Counted from the first letter of the stretch, positions 11,844 through 23,492 are shown. The stretch is 64,000 bases of DNA from Serpens gallinarum (GCF_014836765.1 NZ_JACSQG010000003.1:62001-126000), one strand, 5' to 3'. The notes: generated by a model from the sequence alone, not told the origin. A program made the numbers and translations.

Positions 11844-12334
11844 GGGTAGACCTCCAGCAATTTCGCCACGCCGCCGGGCTGTACATCGCCGTAAGTATCA
11901 TCGTCGATCATCAGCGCTGGGGCCTTGTCGCAGTTGCCCAGGCAGCAGACAGGAATCAGGGTGAAGCGTCCATCAGCAGTAGTCTGTCCCGGCTCGATGC
12001 CGATCTGCTGCTTGATGCTGTCGAGCACATTTTCGTGACCGCCGATGTAGCAGGTCATGCTGTCGCACACGCGAATGATGTGACGGCCGACGGGGACTCG
12101 GAAAATTTGGCTGTAGAAGGTCGCCACGCCTTCGACATCGCTGGCGGGAATGCCGAGAACTTCGCCGATGGCATCGCAGGCACCGTCCGGCACCCAGCCG
12201 CGGGCACTCTGGACGATTTTCAGCGCCTCGATGGAGGCCGCGCGCGGGTCTTCGTAATGGTGCATTTCATGCTCGATGGCCGAGCGCTCGGTTTCGCTCA
12301 GGGCAAAACGGTCGGTCTGAATCAAAGTACTCAT
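11840..12334 (-). CDS. nuoE: NADH-quinone oxidoreductase subunit E (2Fe-2S)
   Basis: 164-residue thioredoxin-like subunit holding cluster N1a. Its four cysteines are seen in [10 protein letters not shown] and [10 protein letters not shown], the family pattern. The start is ATG one base after the nuoCD stop, and the end overlaps nuoF by 4 bp. Confidence 0.97.
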   Translation of the reverse strand: MSTLIQTDRFALSETERSAIEHEMHHYEDPRAASIEALKIVQSARGWVPDGACDAIGEVLGIPASDVEGVATFYSQIFRVPVGRHIIRVCDSMTCYIGGHENVLDSIKQQIGIEPGQTTADGRFTLIPVCCLGNCDKAPALMIDDDTYGDVQPGGVAKLLEVYP

Positions 12335-12335
12335 A

Positions 12336-14117
12336 TCAGCGGTCCACGTCGGCCATAACGAAGTCGATACTGCCCAGGTAGGCGATCAGGTCCGCAATCA
12401 TGCTGCCGCGGATAACCGCCGGAATCTGTTGCAGGTGCGGGAAGCTGGGCGTGCGGATACGCGTGCGGTAGCTCATGGTGCTACCGTCGCTGGTCAGGTA
12501 ATAGCTGTTGATGCCCTTGGTCGCTTCGATCATCTGGAAGCTCTCGTTGGCGGGCATCACCGGCCCCCAAGACACTTGCAGGAAATGGGTGATCAGGGTC
12601 TCGATGTGCTGCAGCGTGCGTTCCTTCGGCGGCGGCGTAGTCAGCGGATGGTCGGCTTTGTAGGGACCTTCGGGCATGTGATTCAGGCATTGCTCGATGA
12701 TTTTCAGGCTTTCGCGCATTTCACCCATTTTGACCATACAACGGTCGTAGGCGTCGCCATTGACCGCCAGCGGCACTTCGAAGTCGAAATGCTGATAGCC
12801 GGAGTAGGGGCGGGCTTTGCGAATGTCGAAGTCGCAGCCTGTAGCGCGCAGACCGGCACCGGTGGTGCCCCATTCAAGGGCTTCCTTGGTGTTGTAAGCA
12901 GCGACACCTTTGGTACGGCCGATCAGGATGCTGTTCTTAAGTGCGGCCTTTTCATATTCGTTGAGGCGCTTGGGCATCCAGTCGAGGAACTCACGCACCA
13001 GCTTTTCCCAGCCGCGCGGCAAGTCGTGGGCGACTCCGCCAATGCGGTACCAGGCAGGGTGCATGCGAAAGCCGGTGATGGCTTCAATCACCTTGTAGGC
13101 GCGCTGGCGGTCAGTGAAGGTAAAGAAGACCGGCGTCATGGCGCCGACGTCCTGAATATAGGTGCCAAGATAGAGAAGGTGATTCTGGATGCGGAAGAAC
13201 TCGGCCATCATCACGCGGATGAAGTCGACGCGGTCCGGGACGGTGATCCCGGCCAGTTTCTCCACCGCCAGCACGTAGGGCAGGTTGTTCATCACTCCGC
13301 CGAGGTAGTCCACCCGGTCGGTGTAGGGAATAAAGCTATGCCAGCTCTGGCGCTCGGCCATCTTTTCGGCGCCACGATGGTGGTAGCCGATCTCCGGGAC
13401 GCAGTCGACGATCTCTTCGCCATCCAGTTGCAGGATGATGCGGAAGGCACCGTGGGCGGAGGGGTGGTTGGGGCCGAGGTTGAGGAACATGAAGTCCTCG
13501 TGCTCGCCCTGGCGCTTCATCCCCCAGTCTTCGGGCCGGAAGCGCAAGGCTTCCTGTTCCATGTCCTGCTTGGCGGCGCTCAGGCTGTACGGGTCGAATT
13601 CAGTCGCGCGTGCCGGGTAGTCCTTGCGTAGCGGGTGGCCTTCCCAGGTGGGCGGCATCAGCATTCGGGTCAGGAACGGGTGGCCCGTGAAGGTGATGCC
13701 ATACATGTCCCAGACTTCGCGCTCGTACCAGTTGGCGTTCGGCCAGATACGGGTAGCAGTCGGCAGATTCAGGTCGCCTTCCATCAGCGACACTTTAATC
13801 ATCACGTCGCTGTTTCGCTCCAGCGACATCAGGTGATAGAAGACGCTGAAGTCGGCGCCGGGCAGCCCGCGGCGCTTGGTGCGCAGGCGCTCATCGACGG
13901 CGCTCAGGTCGTAGAGCATCACGTACGGCTTGCTGACCTGGCGCAGGGCGCTAAGGACGTCGATGAGCTTTTCGCGCTGCACCCACAGCACGGGCATGCC
14001 GGTGCGAGTAGGTTGTTCGATGAAGGTTTCGGCGCCGAAGCGCACATTCAGTTCGGCGACGACATCCTGGTCGTCAGCCCGGTAAGGCGGGATGTACAGA
14101 GCACTGCCTGCAGTCAT
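12336..14117 (-). CDS. nuoCD: NADH-quinone oxidoreductase fused subunits C/D
   Basis: 593-residue fusion of NuoC (about residues 1-190, with [13 protein letters not shown] at its end) and NuoD (about 200-593). NuoD forms part of the quinone site and is related to the NiFe hydrogenase large subunit; [13 protein letters not shown] and [17 protein letters not shown] are typical. The fused form is usual in Pseudomonas and enterobacteria. I chose the ATG giving [12 protein letters not shown]; an in-frame GTG 12 bp upstream is possible. Confidence 0.96.
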   Translation of the reverse strand: MTAGSALYIPPYRADDQDVVAELNVRFGAETFIEQPTRTGMPVLWVQREKLIDVLSALRQVSKPYVMLYDLSAVDERLRTKRRGLPGADFSVFYHLMSLERNSDVMIKVSLMEGDLNLPTATRIWPNANWYEREVWDMYGITFTGHPFLTRMLMPPTWEGHPLRKDYPARATEFDPYSLSAAKQDMEQEALRFRPEDWGMKRQGEHEDFMFLNLGPNHPSAHGAFRIILQLDGEEIVDCVPEIGYHHRGAEKMAERQSWHSFIPYTDRVDYLGGVMNNLPYVLAVEKLAGITVPDRVDFIRVMMAEFFRIQNHLLYLGTYIQDVGAMTPVFFTFTDRQRAYKVIEAITGFRMHPAWYRIGGVAHDLPRGWEKLVREFLDWMPKRLNEYEKAALKNSILIGRTKGVAAYNTKEALEWGTTGAGLRATGCDFDIRKARPYSGYQHFDFEVPLAVNGDAYDRCMVKMGEMRESLKIIEQCLNHMPEGPYKADHPLTTPPPKERTLQHIETLITHFLQVSWGPVMPANESFQMIEATKGINSYYLTSDGSTMSYRTRIRTPSFPHLQQIPAVIRGSMIADLIAYLGSIDFVMADVDR

Positions 14118-14186
14118 GATCTCGATCACTTTCGGTCAACGGTGGAGTGAGTCAGATGCAGGTGAACAGGCACCTGCGACGCTGGG

Positions 14187-14864
14187 TCACACTTCGTCTG
14201 GGCTGCGCAGGTTGGTAACCTGTATGCGTTGTTCGCGGCGCTGTTCTTTTTGTGACGGCATCTCGGCGCGGTACACGCCTTGATCGCCAACCACCCAGGA
14301 CAATGGCCGACGCTCCTTGCCAATGGATTCCTGCAGCAGCATCAGCCCTTGCAGAAACGCCTCGGGGCGCGGAGGGCAGCCAGGGATATAAACGTCCACC
14401 GGCAGGAACTTATCCACGCCCTGAACGACCGAGTAGATATCGTACATTCCCCCCGAGTTGGCGCAGGCGCCCATGGAAATCACCCATTTTGGCTCTAGCA
14501 TCTGCTCATAGAGTCGCTGGATGACGGGCGCCATCTTGATGAACGGCGTGCCGGCAATCACCATGAAGTCGGCTTGGCGTGGCGAGGCGCGAATGACTTC
14601 TGCGCCGAAGCGGGCAACGTCGTGGGGGGCAGTGAAGGCGGTGGTCATTTCCACATAGCAGCAGGAGAGGCCAAAGTTATACGGCCACAGGGAATTTTTG
14701 CGTCCCCAGTTCACTGCGTTATGGAGAACGTCTTCAAGCTTGCCCATGAAGATGTTCTTGTGGACCTGATCTTCGAGAAGTGGATCGGTTACGGTCTCCC
14801 GCTGGCCGATCGGATACTGCTCATTCGGAGCATCCGGGTCGATTCTGGTAAGCGTGTATTGCAT
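14187..14864 (-). CDS. nuoB: NADH-quinone oxidoreductase subunit B (cluster N2)
   Basis: 225-residue subunit that holds the terminal 4Fe-4S cluster N2, which reduces quinone. The ligands are in LSCCYVEM, with the unusual tandem Cys, ACANSGG and PGCPPRPE. The start ATG gives [14 protein letters not shown] and has GAGG 8 bp upstream; an in-frame TTG two codons earlier is less likely. It lies 10 bp after nuoA and 69 bp before nuoCD. Confidence 0.96.
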   Translation of the reverse strand: MQYTLTRIDPDAPNEQYPIGQRETVTDPLLEDQVHKNIFMGKLEDVLHNAVNWGRKNSLWPYNFGLSCCYVEMTTAFTAPHDVARFGAEVIRASPRQADFMVIAGTPFIKMAPVIQRLYEQMLEPKWVISMGACANSGGMYDIYSVVQGVDKFLPVDVYIPGCPPRPEAFLQGLMLLQESIGKERRPLSWVVGDQGVYRAEMPSQKEQRREQRIQVTNLRSPDEV

Positions 14865-14874
14865 TGCCAAAGCC

Positions 14875-15285
14875 TCATTGTTTTAGCTTCGCCTGTCGTT
14901 CGCGACGGCCGGAAGGCGCCCAGTCGAGCGCTCCGATCCGCCAAAGATAAACAAGACCCGCCAACAGAATTGCTATGAAAACGGTAGCTTCAATGAGGCC
15001 TGCCCAGCCGCTTTCGCGCACTGAAACAGCCCAGGCAAAGAGAAATAGGGCTTCAATGTCGAAGATCACGAAGAGCATCGCGACCAGATAGAATTTTGCC
15101 GACAGGCGTAGACGAGAACTGCCGGTGGAAACGATGCCGGATTCAAACGGCTCGTTTTTGCTGCGTCCCCACGCCTTGCTGCCGAGCAGGCTGGAGACTC
15201 CGAGCATGAATGCACACAACGCCACAATGCCAAAAATGAAAACGGCAAATGCCCAATTGTGGGAGAGGCTGGAAACATCGGTCAT
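14875..15285 (-). CDS. nuoA: NADH-quinone oxidoreductase subunit A
   Basis: First gene of the complex I operon. The chosen ATG ([15 protein letters not shown]) has AGGAG 7 bp upstream and gives 136 residues with three helices, the normal size; the open frame extends 39 codons further but has no family similarity there. Conserved parts are NEPFESGI and [16 protein letters not shown]. Confidence 0.95.
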   Translation of the reverse strand: MTDVSSLSHNWAFAVFIFGIVALCAFMLGVSSLLGSKAWGRSKNEPFESGIVSTGSSRLRLSAKFYLVAMLFVIFDIEALFLFAWAVSVRESGWAGLIEATVFIAILLAGLVYLWRIGALDWAPSGRRERQAKLKQ

Positions 15286-15469
15286 GCCGGACTCCTGTGG
15301 GGGACTACTGATGCGTCTATGAGGCGACGCAGAGCGTACCGCCCGTGAAGAGCCAGTAGTGTAGGCTCGATATGAGGGCAAGTAAATTGCCCCTCGGAGC
15401 AATTGACTTTGTTCTGTATAGAGGCGCTATTAACTGCCTTTAGCGGCTTTTAGCTCTTTTCGCCCAGTA

Positions 15470-15499
15470 AAAAGCCCTGACATTGCTGTCAGGGCTTTT
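15470..15499. terminator. Rho-independent terminator after aceA
   Basis: A 13-bp perfect stem, AAAAGCCCTGACA with TGTCAGGGCTTTT, and a TTGC loop. It lies 43 bp past the aceA stop and upstream of nuoA, so it isolates the nuo operon from aceA. Confidence 0.9.
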
Positions 15500-15542
15500 G
15501 GCTGCACCTTACCAGGCGACTTACGTCGCCCGGCAACCGTCC

Positions 15543-17138
15543 TTAGTGGAACTGGTTCATGGTGTTGTCCTTGCCACTTGCCTTCAGGGCAGCTTCACCC
15601 GCGAAGTATTCCTTGTGGTTGTCACCGATGTCGGAGCCAGCCATGTTCTGGTGGCGGACGCAGGCGATACCCTGGCGGATTTCCTCACGCTGTACGCCCT
15701 TCACGTAGGCCAGCATGCCTTCGTCGGCGAAGTAGCCCTTGGCCAGGTTGTCGGTGGACAGGGCCGCAGTGTGGTAGGTCGGCAGAGTGATCAGGTGGTG
15801 GAAGATACCAGCCTGAGCAGCACCGTCACGTTGGAAGGTCTGGATGCGGCGGTCAGCCTCGACAGCCAGCTCGGTGTTGTCGTACTCAACGCTCATCAGC
15901 TTGGCGCGGTCGTAGGCGGTGACATCCTTGCCTTCGGCGACGAATGCATCGTACACCTGCTGGCGGAAGTTCAGGGTCCAGTTGAAGGACGGGCTGTTGT
16001 TGTACACCAGCTTGGCGTTCGGGATGACGTCGCGGATGCGGTCAACCATGGCCTTGATCTGGCCCACGTGCGGCTTCTCGGTTTCGATCCACAGCAGGTC
16101 GGCGCCGTTTTGCAGCGAGGTGATGCAGTCGAGTACGCAACGGTCTTCGCCGGTGCCAGCGCGGAACTGGAACAGGTTGGACGGCAGGCGCTTGGGACGC
16201 AGCAGCTTGCCATCACGGTTGAGAATCACGTCGCCATTGCCCAGTTCGGCAGGGGTGACTTCTTCGCAGTCCAGGAAGGAGTTGTACAGGTCGCCCAGGT
16301 CGCCCGGCTCGTTGGTCACGGCGATCTGCTTGGTCAGGCCGGCACCCAGGGAGTCGGTACGAGCAACGATCACGCCGTTGTCGATACCCAGTTCCAGGAA
16401 TGCATAGCGGACTGCAGCGATCTTGGCGAGGAAGTCGGCGTGGGGCACGGTAACCTTGCCGTCTTGGTGGCCGCACTGCTTCTCATCGGACACCTGGTTT
16501 TCGATCTGGATGCAGCAAGCACCGGCTTCGATCATTTTCTTAGCCAGCAGGTAGGTGGCTTCCGGGTTGCCAAAACCGGCGTCGATGTCGGCGATGATCG
16601 GTACGATGTGGGTTTCGTAGTTGTCGATCTGGTTCTGGATGTCGGCAGCCTTGGCCTTGTCGCCAGCTTCGCGGGCTTCGTCCAGAGCGGTAAATAACAG
16701 GTCCAACTCGCGGGAATCAGCTTGGCGCAAGAAGGTGTACAGCTCTTCGATCAGATCGGAGACGGCTGTTTTCTCGTGCATGGACTGGTCGGGCAGCGGG
16801 CCGAAGTCGGAGCGCAGCGCGGCGACCATCCAGCCGGACAGGTACAGATACTTCTTGTTGGTGGTCTTCAGGTGCTTCTTGATGGAGATCATCTTCTGCT
16901 GACCGATGAAGCCGTGCCAGCAACCCAGCGACTGGGTGTAAACGGAAGAGTCGGCGTCGTACTCGACCATGTCCTTGCGCATGATGTCGGCGGTGTACTG
17001 TGCGATTTCCAGGCCGGTCTTGAAACGGTTCTGAGCGCGCATACGGGCGACCGATTCCGGGTTGATGGCGCTCCAGCTGTTGCCGTACTGCTCTTTCAGG
17101 GCGGCGATAGCTTTGATGTCGTTCTGATAAGCGGACAT
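15543..17138 (-). CDS. aceA: Isocitrate lyase
   Basis: Splits isocitrate to glyoxylate and succinate, the first step of the glyoxylate shunt, in the cytoplasm. It is 531 residues from MSAYQNDIKAIAALK, the length of the Pseudomonas type. The active-site region is DEKQCGHQDGKVTVP, where Cys in the K-x-CGH signature is catalytic, and DIDAGFGNPEATYLLAKKMIEAGA is the metal/substrate region. The start has AAAGGA 7-10 bp upstream; the open frame runs further but without similarity. A promoter and a likely operator lie about 370-430 bp upstream. Confidence 0.97.
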   Translation of the reverse strand: MSAYQNDIKAIAALKEQYGNSWSAINPESVARMRAQNRFKTGLEIAQYTADIMRKDMVEYDADSSVYTQSLGCWHGFIGQQKMISIKKHLKTTNKKYLYLSGWMVAALRSDFGPLPDQSMHEKTAVSDLIEELYTFLRQADSRELDLLFTALDEAREAGDKAKAADIQNQIDNYETHIVPIIADIDAGFGNPEATYLLAKKMIEAGACCIQIENQVSDEKQCGHQDGKVTVPHADFLAKIAAVRYAFLELGIDNGVIVARTDSLGAGLTKQIAVTNEPGDLGDLYNSFLDCEEVTPAELGNGDVILNRDGKLLRPKRLPSNLFQFRAGTGEDRCVLDCITSLQNGADLLWIETEKPHVGQIKAMVDRIRDVIPNAKLVYNNSPSFNWTLNFRQQVYDAFVAEGKDVTAYDRAKLMSVEYDNTELAVEADRRIQTFQRDGAAQAGIFHHLITLPTYHTAALSTDNLAKGYFADEGMLAYVKGVQREEIRQGIACVRHQNMAGSDIGDNHKEYFAGEAALKASGKDNTMNQFH

Positions 17139-17508
17139 GGTCAATCCTTTCAAACAAGATATTGATTTGATTACGTACCGACTTTCCCGACTGACAAACC
17201 TATCTGTTGAAGGCGTTTGTTGCGGGTGCTGCCGCTGGAGCGCAGAGATGGCGACTGTGGGAGGTAGACAAGAGGGGGATGAAACGAACAAACAAGATCC
17301 CGATGTTTCTGCTCGGCACGCACAGGCTTCGCTTGGCTTGGGTCTTGCGCTGAATCAATCGCTTCCCCGTCCCTGAGGACGACCTCGTTCCAGTCGCAAC
17401 CTCGTCGATCGCCCGGTAAGGCTGAATCGGCACTAAGCGGCTCGGCTGGTTGGCTGGAGCGCGCTCAGGAGGCCCTGTTTAGAGCCTCTGGTTAGCGGGA
17501 GCGAGGGC

Positions 17509-17537
17509 ATCATGCTATGGAAAAAAGGCTTCGTCAA
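17509..17537 (-). promoter_or_regulatory. Candidate sigma-70 promoter of aceA
   Basis: Read on the minus strand: -35 TTGACG, a 17-bp spacer, then -10 CATGAT. Transcription would begin near 17502 and leave a 5' leader of about 360 nt before aceA. No other gene on this strand lies between. Confidence 0.5.
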
Positions 17538-17543
17538 ATGTTT

Positions 17544-17569
17544 TGTAGTGTTTTTTGTCGGGCACTACA
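17544..17569. promoter_or_regulatory. Inverted repeat TGTAGTG-N12-CACTACA upstream of the aceA promoter
   Basis: Perfect 7-bp half-sites lie 6 bp upstream of the -35 box. TGTAGT/ACTACA half-sites are those I recall for RccR, an RpiR-family regulator of glyoxylate-shunt genes in Pseudomonas. The spacing here (TGTAGT-N14-ACTACA) may differ by a base or two from the published one. It could also be read as a weak terminator of the upstream gene. Confidence 0.5.
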
Positions 17570-17600
17570 TAATTCGTGTGCCGCTGCTGGGGACTGCCTT

Positions 17601-18356
17601 TTAAGGAATCACATCGACCTTCACGCGCAAGATGAAGTCATCTGGCGAGCCGGTTGAACGGCGCACAACGGTGCCGCCATGCTGTGCTCTGTAGGACTCG
17701 CCTGAGCTGCCGATCAAAATCCACTCACCCAACGGTCCGCTTACGCGTGTGTCGGCTTGGCGGGAGTTGATGATCTCGCGGGAGCTCTGGTCCAGGCTGT
17801 CATGCTGGCTGCTGAGTGCAAGGTGCACGATGTCACCGCTGAGTCTGGCGGTCACATACAGTCCGCGGGCCAGATCACGGTGTTGGGTATCGGCATACAG
17901 CTCTCCGTAGGGGCCGCTGGAAAACGAGGTGATCGGTATGCTTTGGCCCGTCTGGATCAGTGCGGGATAGCCTTCGCTGGCGTGGACTTGCTGCACCTCA
18001 CCGTTGCGGGTGGTGCTGTGATTAATGATTCGCAGTGGAGCTCGGGAATGATCGGGGCCTTTGATGTTGTATGTGCCACTCTCCTGGCTTGAGACACTGA
18101 TCAGCAGCCGTCGGGCAGGGGCGTCCAGCTGTTCGGCAAGTTCGCGCAGCTCGCGCATTTTTTCAGGCGTGCTAGTAACGATCAGTTGATTGCCGTAAGC
18201 GGTGACGCTGCCTTCCCCGTTCAGGACGGCTTGTGCCGCTGGAAGAAGGTCTTCAGCAAGACGGTGCTTGAGAGGTAGCAGCTCCGTGGCGGCCTGGGTA
18301 GACAGGCTGGCGCACAGAAGCAGGGTCAGGGTGCAGAGCTGAGTGCGCAGGTTCAT
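17601..18356 (-). CDS. Exported protein with secretin N-domain-like region
   Basis: 251 residues. Residues 1-22 look like a signal peptide (MNLRTQLCTLTLLLCASL, then an STQAA cleavage region). Residues 24-90 resemble the short secretin N/NolW-type domain: ELLPLKHRLAEDLLPAAQAVL, LIVTSTPEKMRELRELAEQLD. The rest is beta-rich with no family I recognise. There is no secretin pore domain, so it is not a secretin. It ends 245 bp before the aceA leader begins upstream of the aceA start, in the same direction. Function unknown. Confidence 0.7.
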   Translation of the reverse strand: MNLRTQLCTLTLLLCASLSTQAATELLPLKHRLAEDLLPAAQAVLNGEGSVTAYGNQLIVTSTPEKMRELRELAEQLDAPARRLLISVSSQESGTYNIKGPDHSRAPLRIINHSTTRNGEVQQVHASEGYPALIQTGQSIPITSFSSGPYGELYADTQHRDLARGLYVTARLSGDIVHLALSSQHDSLDQSSREIINSRQADTRVSGPLGEWILIGSSGESYRAQHGGTVVRRSTGSPDDFILRVKVDVIP

Positions 18357-18468
18357 CGTAGGGCGTCCTTATTCGCGGGTGCCCCGTCAGCATACTGCGT
18401 GAATGCAGCCTGAGACAAAGCGAACCAAGGCTCAGTGGTACTGACGATAAGCCGCGGCGCAGGAAGCC

Positions 18469-18499
18469 CCCGCCGGGCATTGTCTGTTTGCCTGGCGGG
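18469..18499. other. Strong hairpin after the GNAT gene
   Basis: CCCGCCGGGCA pairs with TGCCTGGCGGG (11 bp, one wobble pair) around a 9-nt loop. It lies 14 bp past the GNAT stop. No T-run follows on either strand, so it is a stem for mRNA stability or attenuation, not a standard terminator. Confidence 0.5.
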
Positions 18500-18513
18500 A
18501 TGCTGGCTTATGC

Positions 18514-18939
18514 TTATTGGCTCTGGCGTACCATGTCGACATGAGGGATGCCGGCTTCGAGGAACTCGTCGCTGACAATGGTAAACCCCAGTCGCTCATA
18601 GAAGGCGGTGGCGTGTACCTGGGCGGTAAGAAACTGGCGCTGCAAGCCGCGTCGTTCGGCCTCGGCAATCACCGCCTTCATCAGCTCGGCGCCGATGTGC
18701 AGACCTCGCCAATCCTTGAGCACCGCAACCCGGCCGATGTGTCCGTCGGTGAGGAGGCGTGCGGTACCGATCGGGTAATCACCTTCGCAGGCAAGGAAGT
18801 GTACGGCGCCCGCATCTTCGGCGTCCCACTCCAGTTCCGGGGGTACGGCTTGCTCGGTGATGAAAACCGCTTCGCGGATGCGCTGTAGATCAGCGTTATC
18901 CCTTTGCCAGTCGGCAAGGCGTATATGGATATTATTCAT
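18514..18939 (-). CDS. GNAT family N-acetyltransferase (ElaA-like)
   Basis: 141 residues forming a single GNAT fold. The acetyl-CoA-binding region is seen as IGRVAVLKDWRGLHIGAELMKAVI, with the Q/RxxGxG/A-type loop, followed by HATAFYERLGF near the C-terminus. The substrate is not evident. It overlaps the end of roxA by 8 bp, so the two are co-transcribed. Confidence 0.85.
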   Translation of the reverse strand: MNNIHIRLADWQRDNADLQRIREAVFITEQAVPPELEWDAEDAGAVHFLACEGDYPIGTARLLTDGHIGRVAVLKDWRGLHIGAELMKAVIAEAERRGLQRQFLTAQVHATAFYERLGFTIVSDEFLEAGIPHVDMVRQSQ

Positions 18940-20098
18940 GGGCGAATTCCAGGCTTCCCTGTTTGATCAGTTCGCAGAGCAGATCACGTCCCTCTTCATC
19001 GCTCAGCCACTGGGCAAGATTATCCGCGTGCAATGCGTCGGCTGAGCAAACCAGCTTGAGCAGGTCACGCAGATGAGTGGGCAGCAGGCGGCTCTGGCCG
19101 CTGGCGAACAACAACAGCCCTACATCGATTTCACTCCAGGCCAGGCGAGCGCTGGGGTTGCGAATCAGGACTGCGCCGTCTTCCAGGTCTGCGAGCAGAT
19201 CTTCAGCTGTGGTTTCCGGGCCTGCGACGCGTTCAGGGTAGCGCGGTTCGGTCATGAACTGGCCGAACCAGGTCATCAGCAGGCGTTCATCGCTCATGTG
19301 CTCGGTCAGCAAGTTTTTCAAGCGTACCAGGGCGTCGTTCTGAATCTGCGAAGGGTCGTCCTGGGGTTCCAGGTCGGCGTCACTGTAGCGCTCTTCATCC
19401 GGAATGAACTGGGCGAGAAAGTCGGTGAAGTGGGTCAGGACTTCGCTGGCGCTCGGTGCGCGAAAACCTATCGAGTAGGTCATGCATTCATCTTCGGCAG
19501 TGCCGAAATGCGCCAGGCGCGGGGGCAGATAAAGCATATCGCCGGGTTCAAGTATCCAGTCCTCGGTGCCTTCGAATTCGGCGAGGATTTTCAGGTCTTG
19601 ATGATCCAGCAGCGGGCTTTCGCTGTCGCACATCTGGCCGATGCGCCAGCGACGTTTGCCGTATCCTTGCAGCAAAAATACGTCGTAGTTGTCGTAATGC
19701 GGGCCGACGCCGCCGCCGGGCGCGGCGTAGCTGATCATCACGTCATCGATGCGCCAGTTGGGAAGGAAGCGGAACTGTTCCAGCAGTTCAGCGACTTCCG
19801 GGACGAATTGGTCGACCGCTTGTACAAGCAGGGTCCAGTCGCGCTCCGGCAGGTGCTGGTAAGTATCTTCGGCGAACGGGCCGCGGCGCAATTCCCATGG
19901 TTGCTCGCCGTGCTCGAGAACCAGGCGGGATTCGATTTCTTCCTCGAGCGACAGGCCAGCAAGTTCGTCAGGCGAGATCGGGTTTTCAAAATCCGGAATG
20001 GCCTGGCGAATCAACAGCGGTTTTTTCTGCCAATAATCGCGCAGAAATTCGCGCACGCTCATGCCGCCCAGAAGTTGAAGTGGTGTATTAGAAGTCAT
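18932..20098 (-). CDS. roxA: Ribosomal protein L16 arginine hydroxylase (JmjC/cupin)
   Basis: 388-residue 2-oxoglutarate/Fe(II) oxygenase of the YcfD/RoxA family, which hydroxylates an arginine of ribosomal protein L16. The iron site is visible as PHYDNYDVF (His134, Asp136), with a distal His197 in PPRLAHFG. The JmjC domain covers about residues 90-210, followed by a dimerisation and winged-helix region. It ends over the GNAT gene. A perfect 16-bp palindrome and the purB terminator sit just upstream. Confidence 0.9.
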   Translation of the reverse strand: MTSNTPLQLLGGMSVREFLRDYWQKKPLLIRQAIPDFENPISPDELAGLSLEEEIESRLVLEHGEQPWELRRGPFAEDTYQHLPERDWTLLVQAVDQFVPEVAELLEQFRFLPNWRIDDVMISYAAPGGGVGPHYDNYDVFLLQGYGKRRWRIGQMCDSESPLLDHQDLKILAEFEGTEDWILEPGDMLYLPPRLAHFGTAEDECMTYSIGFRAPSASEVLTHFTDFLAQFIPDEERYSDADLEPQDDPSQIQNDALVRLKNLLTEHMSDERLLMTWFGQFMTEPRYPERVAGPETTAEDLLADLEDGAVLIRNPSARLAWSEIDVGLLLFASGQSRLLPTHLRDLLKLVCSADALHADNLAQWLSDEEGRDLLCELIKQGSLEFAHE

Positions 20099-20110
20099 GG
20101 TTAAGACCTT

Positions 20111-20126
20111 GCTCTTACGTAAGAGC
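20111..20126. promoter_or_regulatory. Perfect 16-bp palindrome upstream of roxA
   Basis: GCTCTTACGTAAGAGC is fully self-complementary, with no spacer. It lies 12 bp upstream of the roxA ATG and directly after the purB terminator. It may be an operator or a structure near the ribosome site. I do not recognise the binding protein. Confidence 0.35.
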
Positions 20127-20138
20127 TAAAAATAAAAA

Positions 20139-20157
20139 CGCCCGGCTGAGCCGGGCG
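20139..20157 (-). terminator. Rho-independent terminator of purB
   Basis: CGCCCGGC-TGA-GCCGGGCG stem, followed on the minus strand by TTTTTATTTTT. It lies 18 bp past the purB stop. Confidence 0.88.
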
Positions 20158-20175
20158 CGGAAGTCATTTCGGCAC

Positions 20176-21639
<1,464 letters not shown>

Positions 21640-21664
21640 TTACGAGCGGTGCGGGTCTGAAAAC

Positions 21665-22294
21665 CTAGCTTTCATTGCCGCGTAGCAGGGGGTAAAGCTC
21701 GTTGAGCAGCTTGCGGCGACTGAAGACCAGCTGCCAGCGATGACCGCCCAGCTGCCGCCACAGGCGTGCCGAGCGAATGCCGGCAAACAGCAGTGTGCGG
21801 ATTTTCGCCGCGTTGCCGCTCTGCTGCAGGAAGCGTGTGTCGCCTTGCACCTGAATGCGCTGGCGAAAGGTGCTCAACGTGTCCTGATACAGCGCGCCAA
21901 ATGAGGCGATGACGTTGTCATGGCTGACGCCGAAGTGCTGCACCTGTTGTTCGATCTGCTCCAGTCGGCTGCCAATGATGTCCTGCAAATCTCCGCGTTT
22001 ATCCAGTTGCCGCTCCAGTGCAAGCATGGCCAGGGTATAGCGCAAGGGGTCGCGTTGCAGGTTGGTTGGCGAGCGCTCCAGAGTACTTGCCAGGGCGCGG
22101 TATCCGTCACGCAAGTACAGATCGTCGCCTCCGTAAACCGCCAGGGTGTTTTCTGGGTTGCGTACGAGCAGACTGCCTACCATGCAGGCCAGGGCGGGCT
22201 CGCTGCTTTGTCCGGTACGGGCAATCCGGTCGACCTGAATGGCGGCATTGAAGACTGCGCTCAGGGCAACCAACTGCTCTTGTAATGGCGTCAT
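21665..22294 (-). CDS. hflD: High frequency lysogenization protein HflD homologue
   Basis: 209-residue, mostly helical protein of the HflD family, peripherally associated with the membrane. In E. coli the protein affects phage lambda lysogeny by binding CII; its housekeeping role is unclear. Typical parts are [16 protein letters not shown] at the N-terminus and [20 protein letters not shown] near the C-terminus. It overlaps mnmA by 4 bp; mnmA-hflD-purB is a conserved order. Confidence 0.92.
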   Translation of the reverse strand: MTPLQEQLVALSAVFNAAIQVDRIARTGQSSEPALACMVGSLLVRNPENTLAVYGGDDLYLRDGYRALASTLERSPTNLQRDPLRYTLAMLALERQLDKRGDLQDIIGSRLEQIEQQVQHFGVSHDNVIASFGALYQDTLSTFRQRIQVQGDTRFLQQSGNAAKIRTLLFAGIRSARLWRQLGGHRWQLVFSRRKLLNELYPLLRGNES

Positions 22295-23412
22295 GCCGAT
22301 ACTCCGTTTCGCGAATGCCAGGGTTCAGCGCTCTCGATCACACCGCCGCCGAGGCAGACTTCGCCGTCGTAGAACACCACGGACTGGCCGGGTGTTACAG
22401 CGCGTTGCGGTTCATCGAATTCGACGCGATAGCCCTTGTCGGTGGCGTGCAGGACGCAGGGCTGGTCGTTCTGACGGTAGCGCACCTTGGCGGTGAGGCG
22501 TTTCGGTGCGCTAAGGTCGATCGGGTTGACCCAATAGATGTCCGAGGCAAGCAGGGCGCGTGAAAACAGCCAAGGGTGGTCATTTCCCTGACCGACAATC
22601 AGTACGTTGCGCGATAGATCCTTTTCCAGCACGTACCAGGGCTCATCGCCGGCATCCTTGAGTCCGCCGATGCCCAGGCCCTGGCGCTGGCCGATGGTGT
22701 GGTACATCAGGCCGTGATGACGGCCAATGGTCTCGCCTTCGGTCGTTTCGATATTGCCGGGCTGGGCAGGGAGGTACTGCTTGAGAAAATCGCTGAAGCG
22801 GCGCTCACCAATAAAGCAGATCCCGGTGGAGTCTTTTTTCTTTGCCGTCACCAGGCCGTACATTTCGGCGATGGCGCGCACCTGAGGCTTTTCCAGTTCG
22901 CCTACCGGGAACAGTGTCTTGGCGATTTGTTCACCGCCTACGGCATGCAGGAAATAACTCTGATCCTTGTTTGGATCCAGGCCTTTTAGCAGTTCGCTAC
23001 GCCCGTCGAGGTCGCGACGACGCACATAGTGGCCGGTGGCGATCAGCTCGGCGCCTAGCGTCAGGGCGTAGTCGAGAAAGGCTTTGAACTTGATTTCGCG
23101 GTTACACAGAATATCGGGATTCGGTGTGCGGCCTGCCTTGTATTCTTCCAGGAAGTGCTCAAAGACATTGTCCCAATATTCTGCAGCAAAATTGGCGGTG
23201 TGCAGCTTGATGCCGAGCTTGTTGCACACCGCCTGGGCGTCGGCCAGGTCTTCGCGTGCGGTGCAATATTCCGTGCCGTCGTCTTCTTCCCAGTTCTTCA
23301 TGAACAGGCCTTCGACCTGGTAACCCTGCTCCATCAGCAGCAAGGCAGATACGGAAGAGTCCACACCGCCGGACATGCCGACGATGACGCGAGTAAGAGT
23401 TGGATTGGGCAT
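22291..23412 (-). CDS. mnmA: tRNA-specific 2-thiouridylase MnmA
   Basis: Adds sulfur to U34 of tRNA-Lys, -Glu and -Gln using ATP and sulfur relayed by TusE. 373 residues from [20 protein letters not shown], with the PP-loop SGGVDSS near residue 15. The two catalytic cysteines are in [12 protein letters not shown] and [11 protein letters not shown]. Its sulfur-relay partners tusDCBE are also in this window, at about 44-45 kb. The open frame extends 19 codons further upstream without family similarity. Confidence 0.97.
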   Translation of the reverse strand: MPNPTLTRVIVGMSGGVDSSVSALLLMEQGYQVEGLFMKNWEEDDGTEYCTAREDLADAQAVCNKLGIKLHTANFAAEYWDNVFEHFLEEYKAGRTPNPDILCNREIKFKAFLDYALTLGAELIATGHYVRRRDLDGRSELLKGLDPNKDQSYFLHAVGGEQIAKTLFPVGELEKPQVRAIAEMYGLVTAKKKDSTGICFIGERRFSDFLKQYLPAQPGNIETTEGETIGRHHGLMYHTIGQRQGLGIGGLKDAGDEPWYVLEKDLSRNVLIVGQGNDHPWLFSRALLASDIYWVNPIDLSAPKRLTAKVRYRQNDQPCVLHATDKGYRVEFDEPQRAVTPGQSVVFYDGEVCLGGGVIESAEPWHSRNGVSA

Positions 23413-23492
23413 GGGACCGAAATAATGACAGCGGAAAGCGGCGATTCTACCAGATAAGCACCGTTGCAAACGCCGTATGGGCTTGCGAGGGG

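Noticed and set aside
18469-18499. Hairpin as a REP element
   Set aside because: Sequence does not match the Pseudomonas REP consensus I know; single copy in the window.
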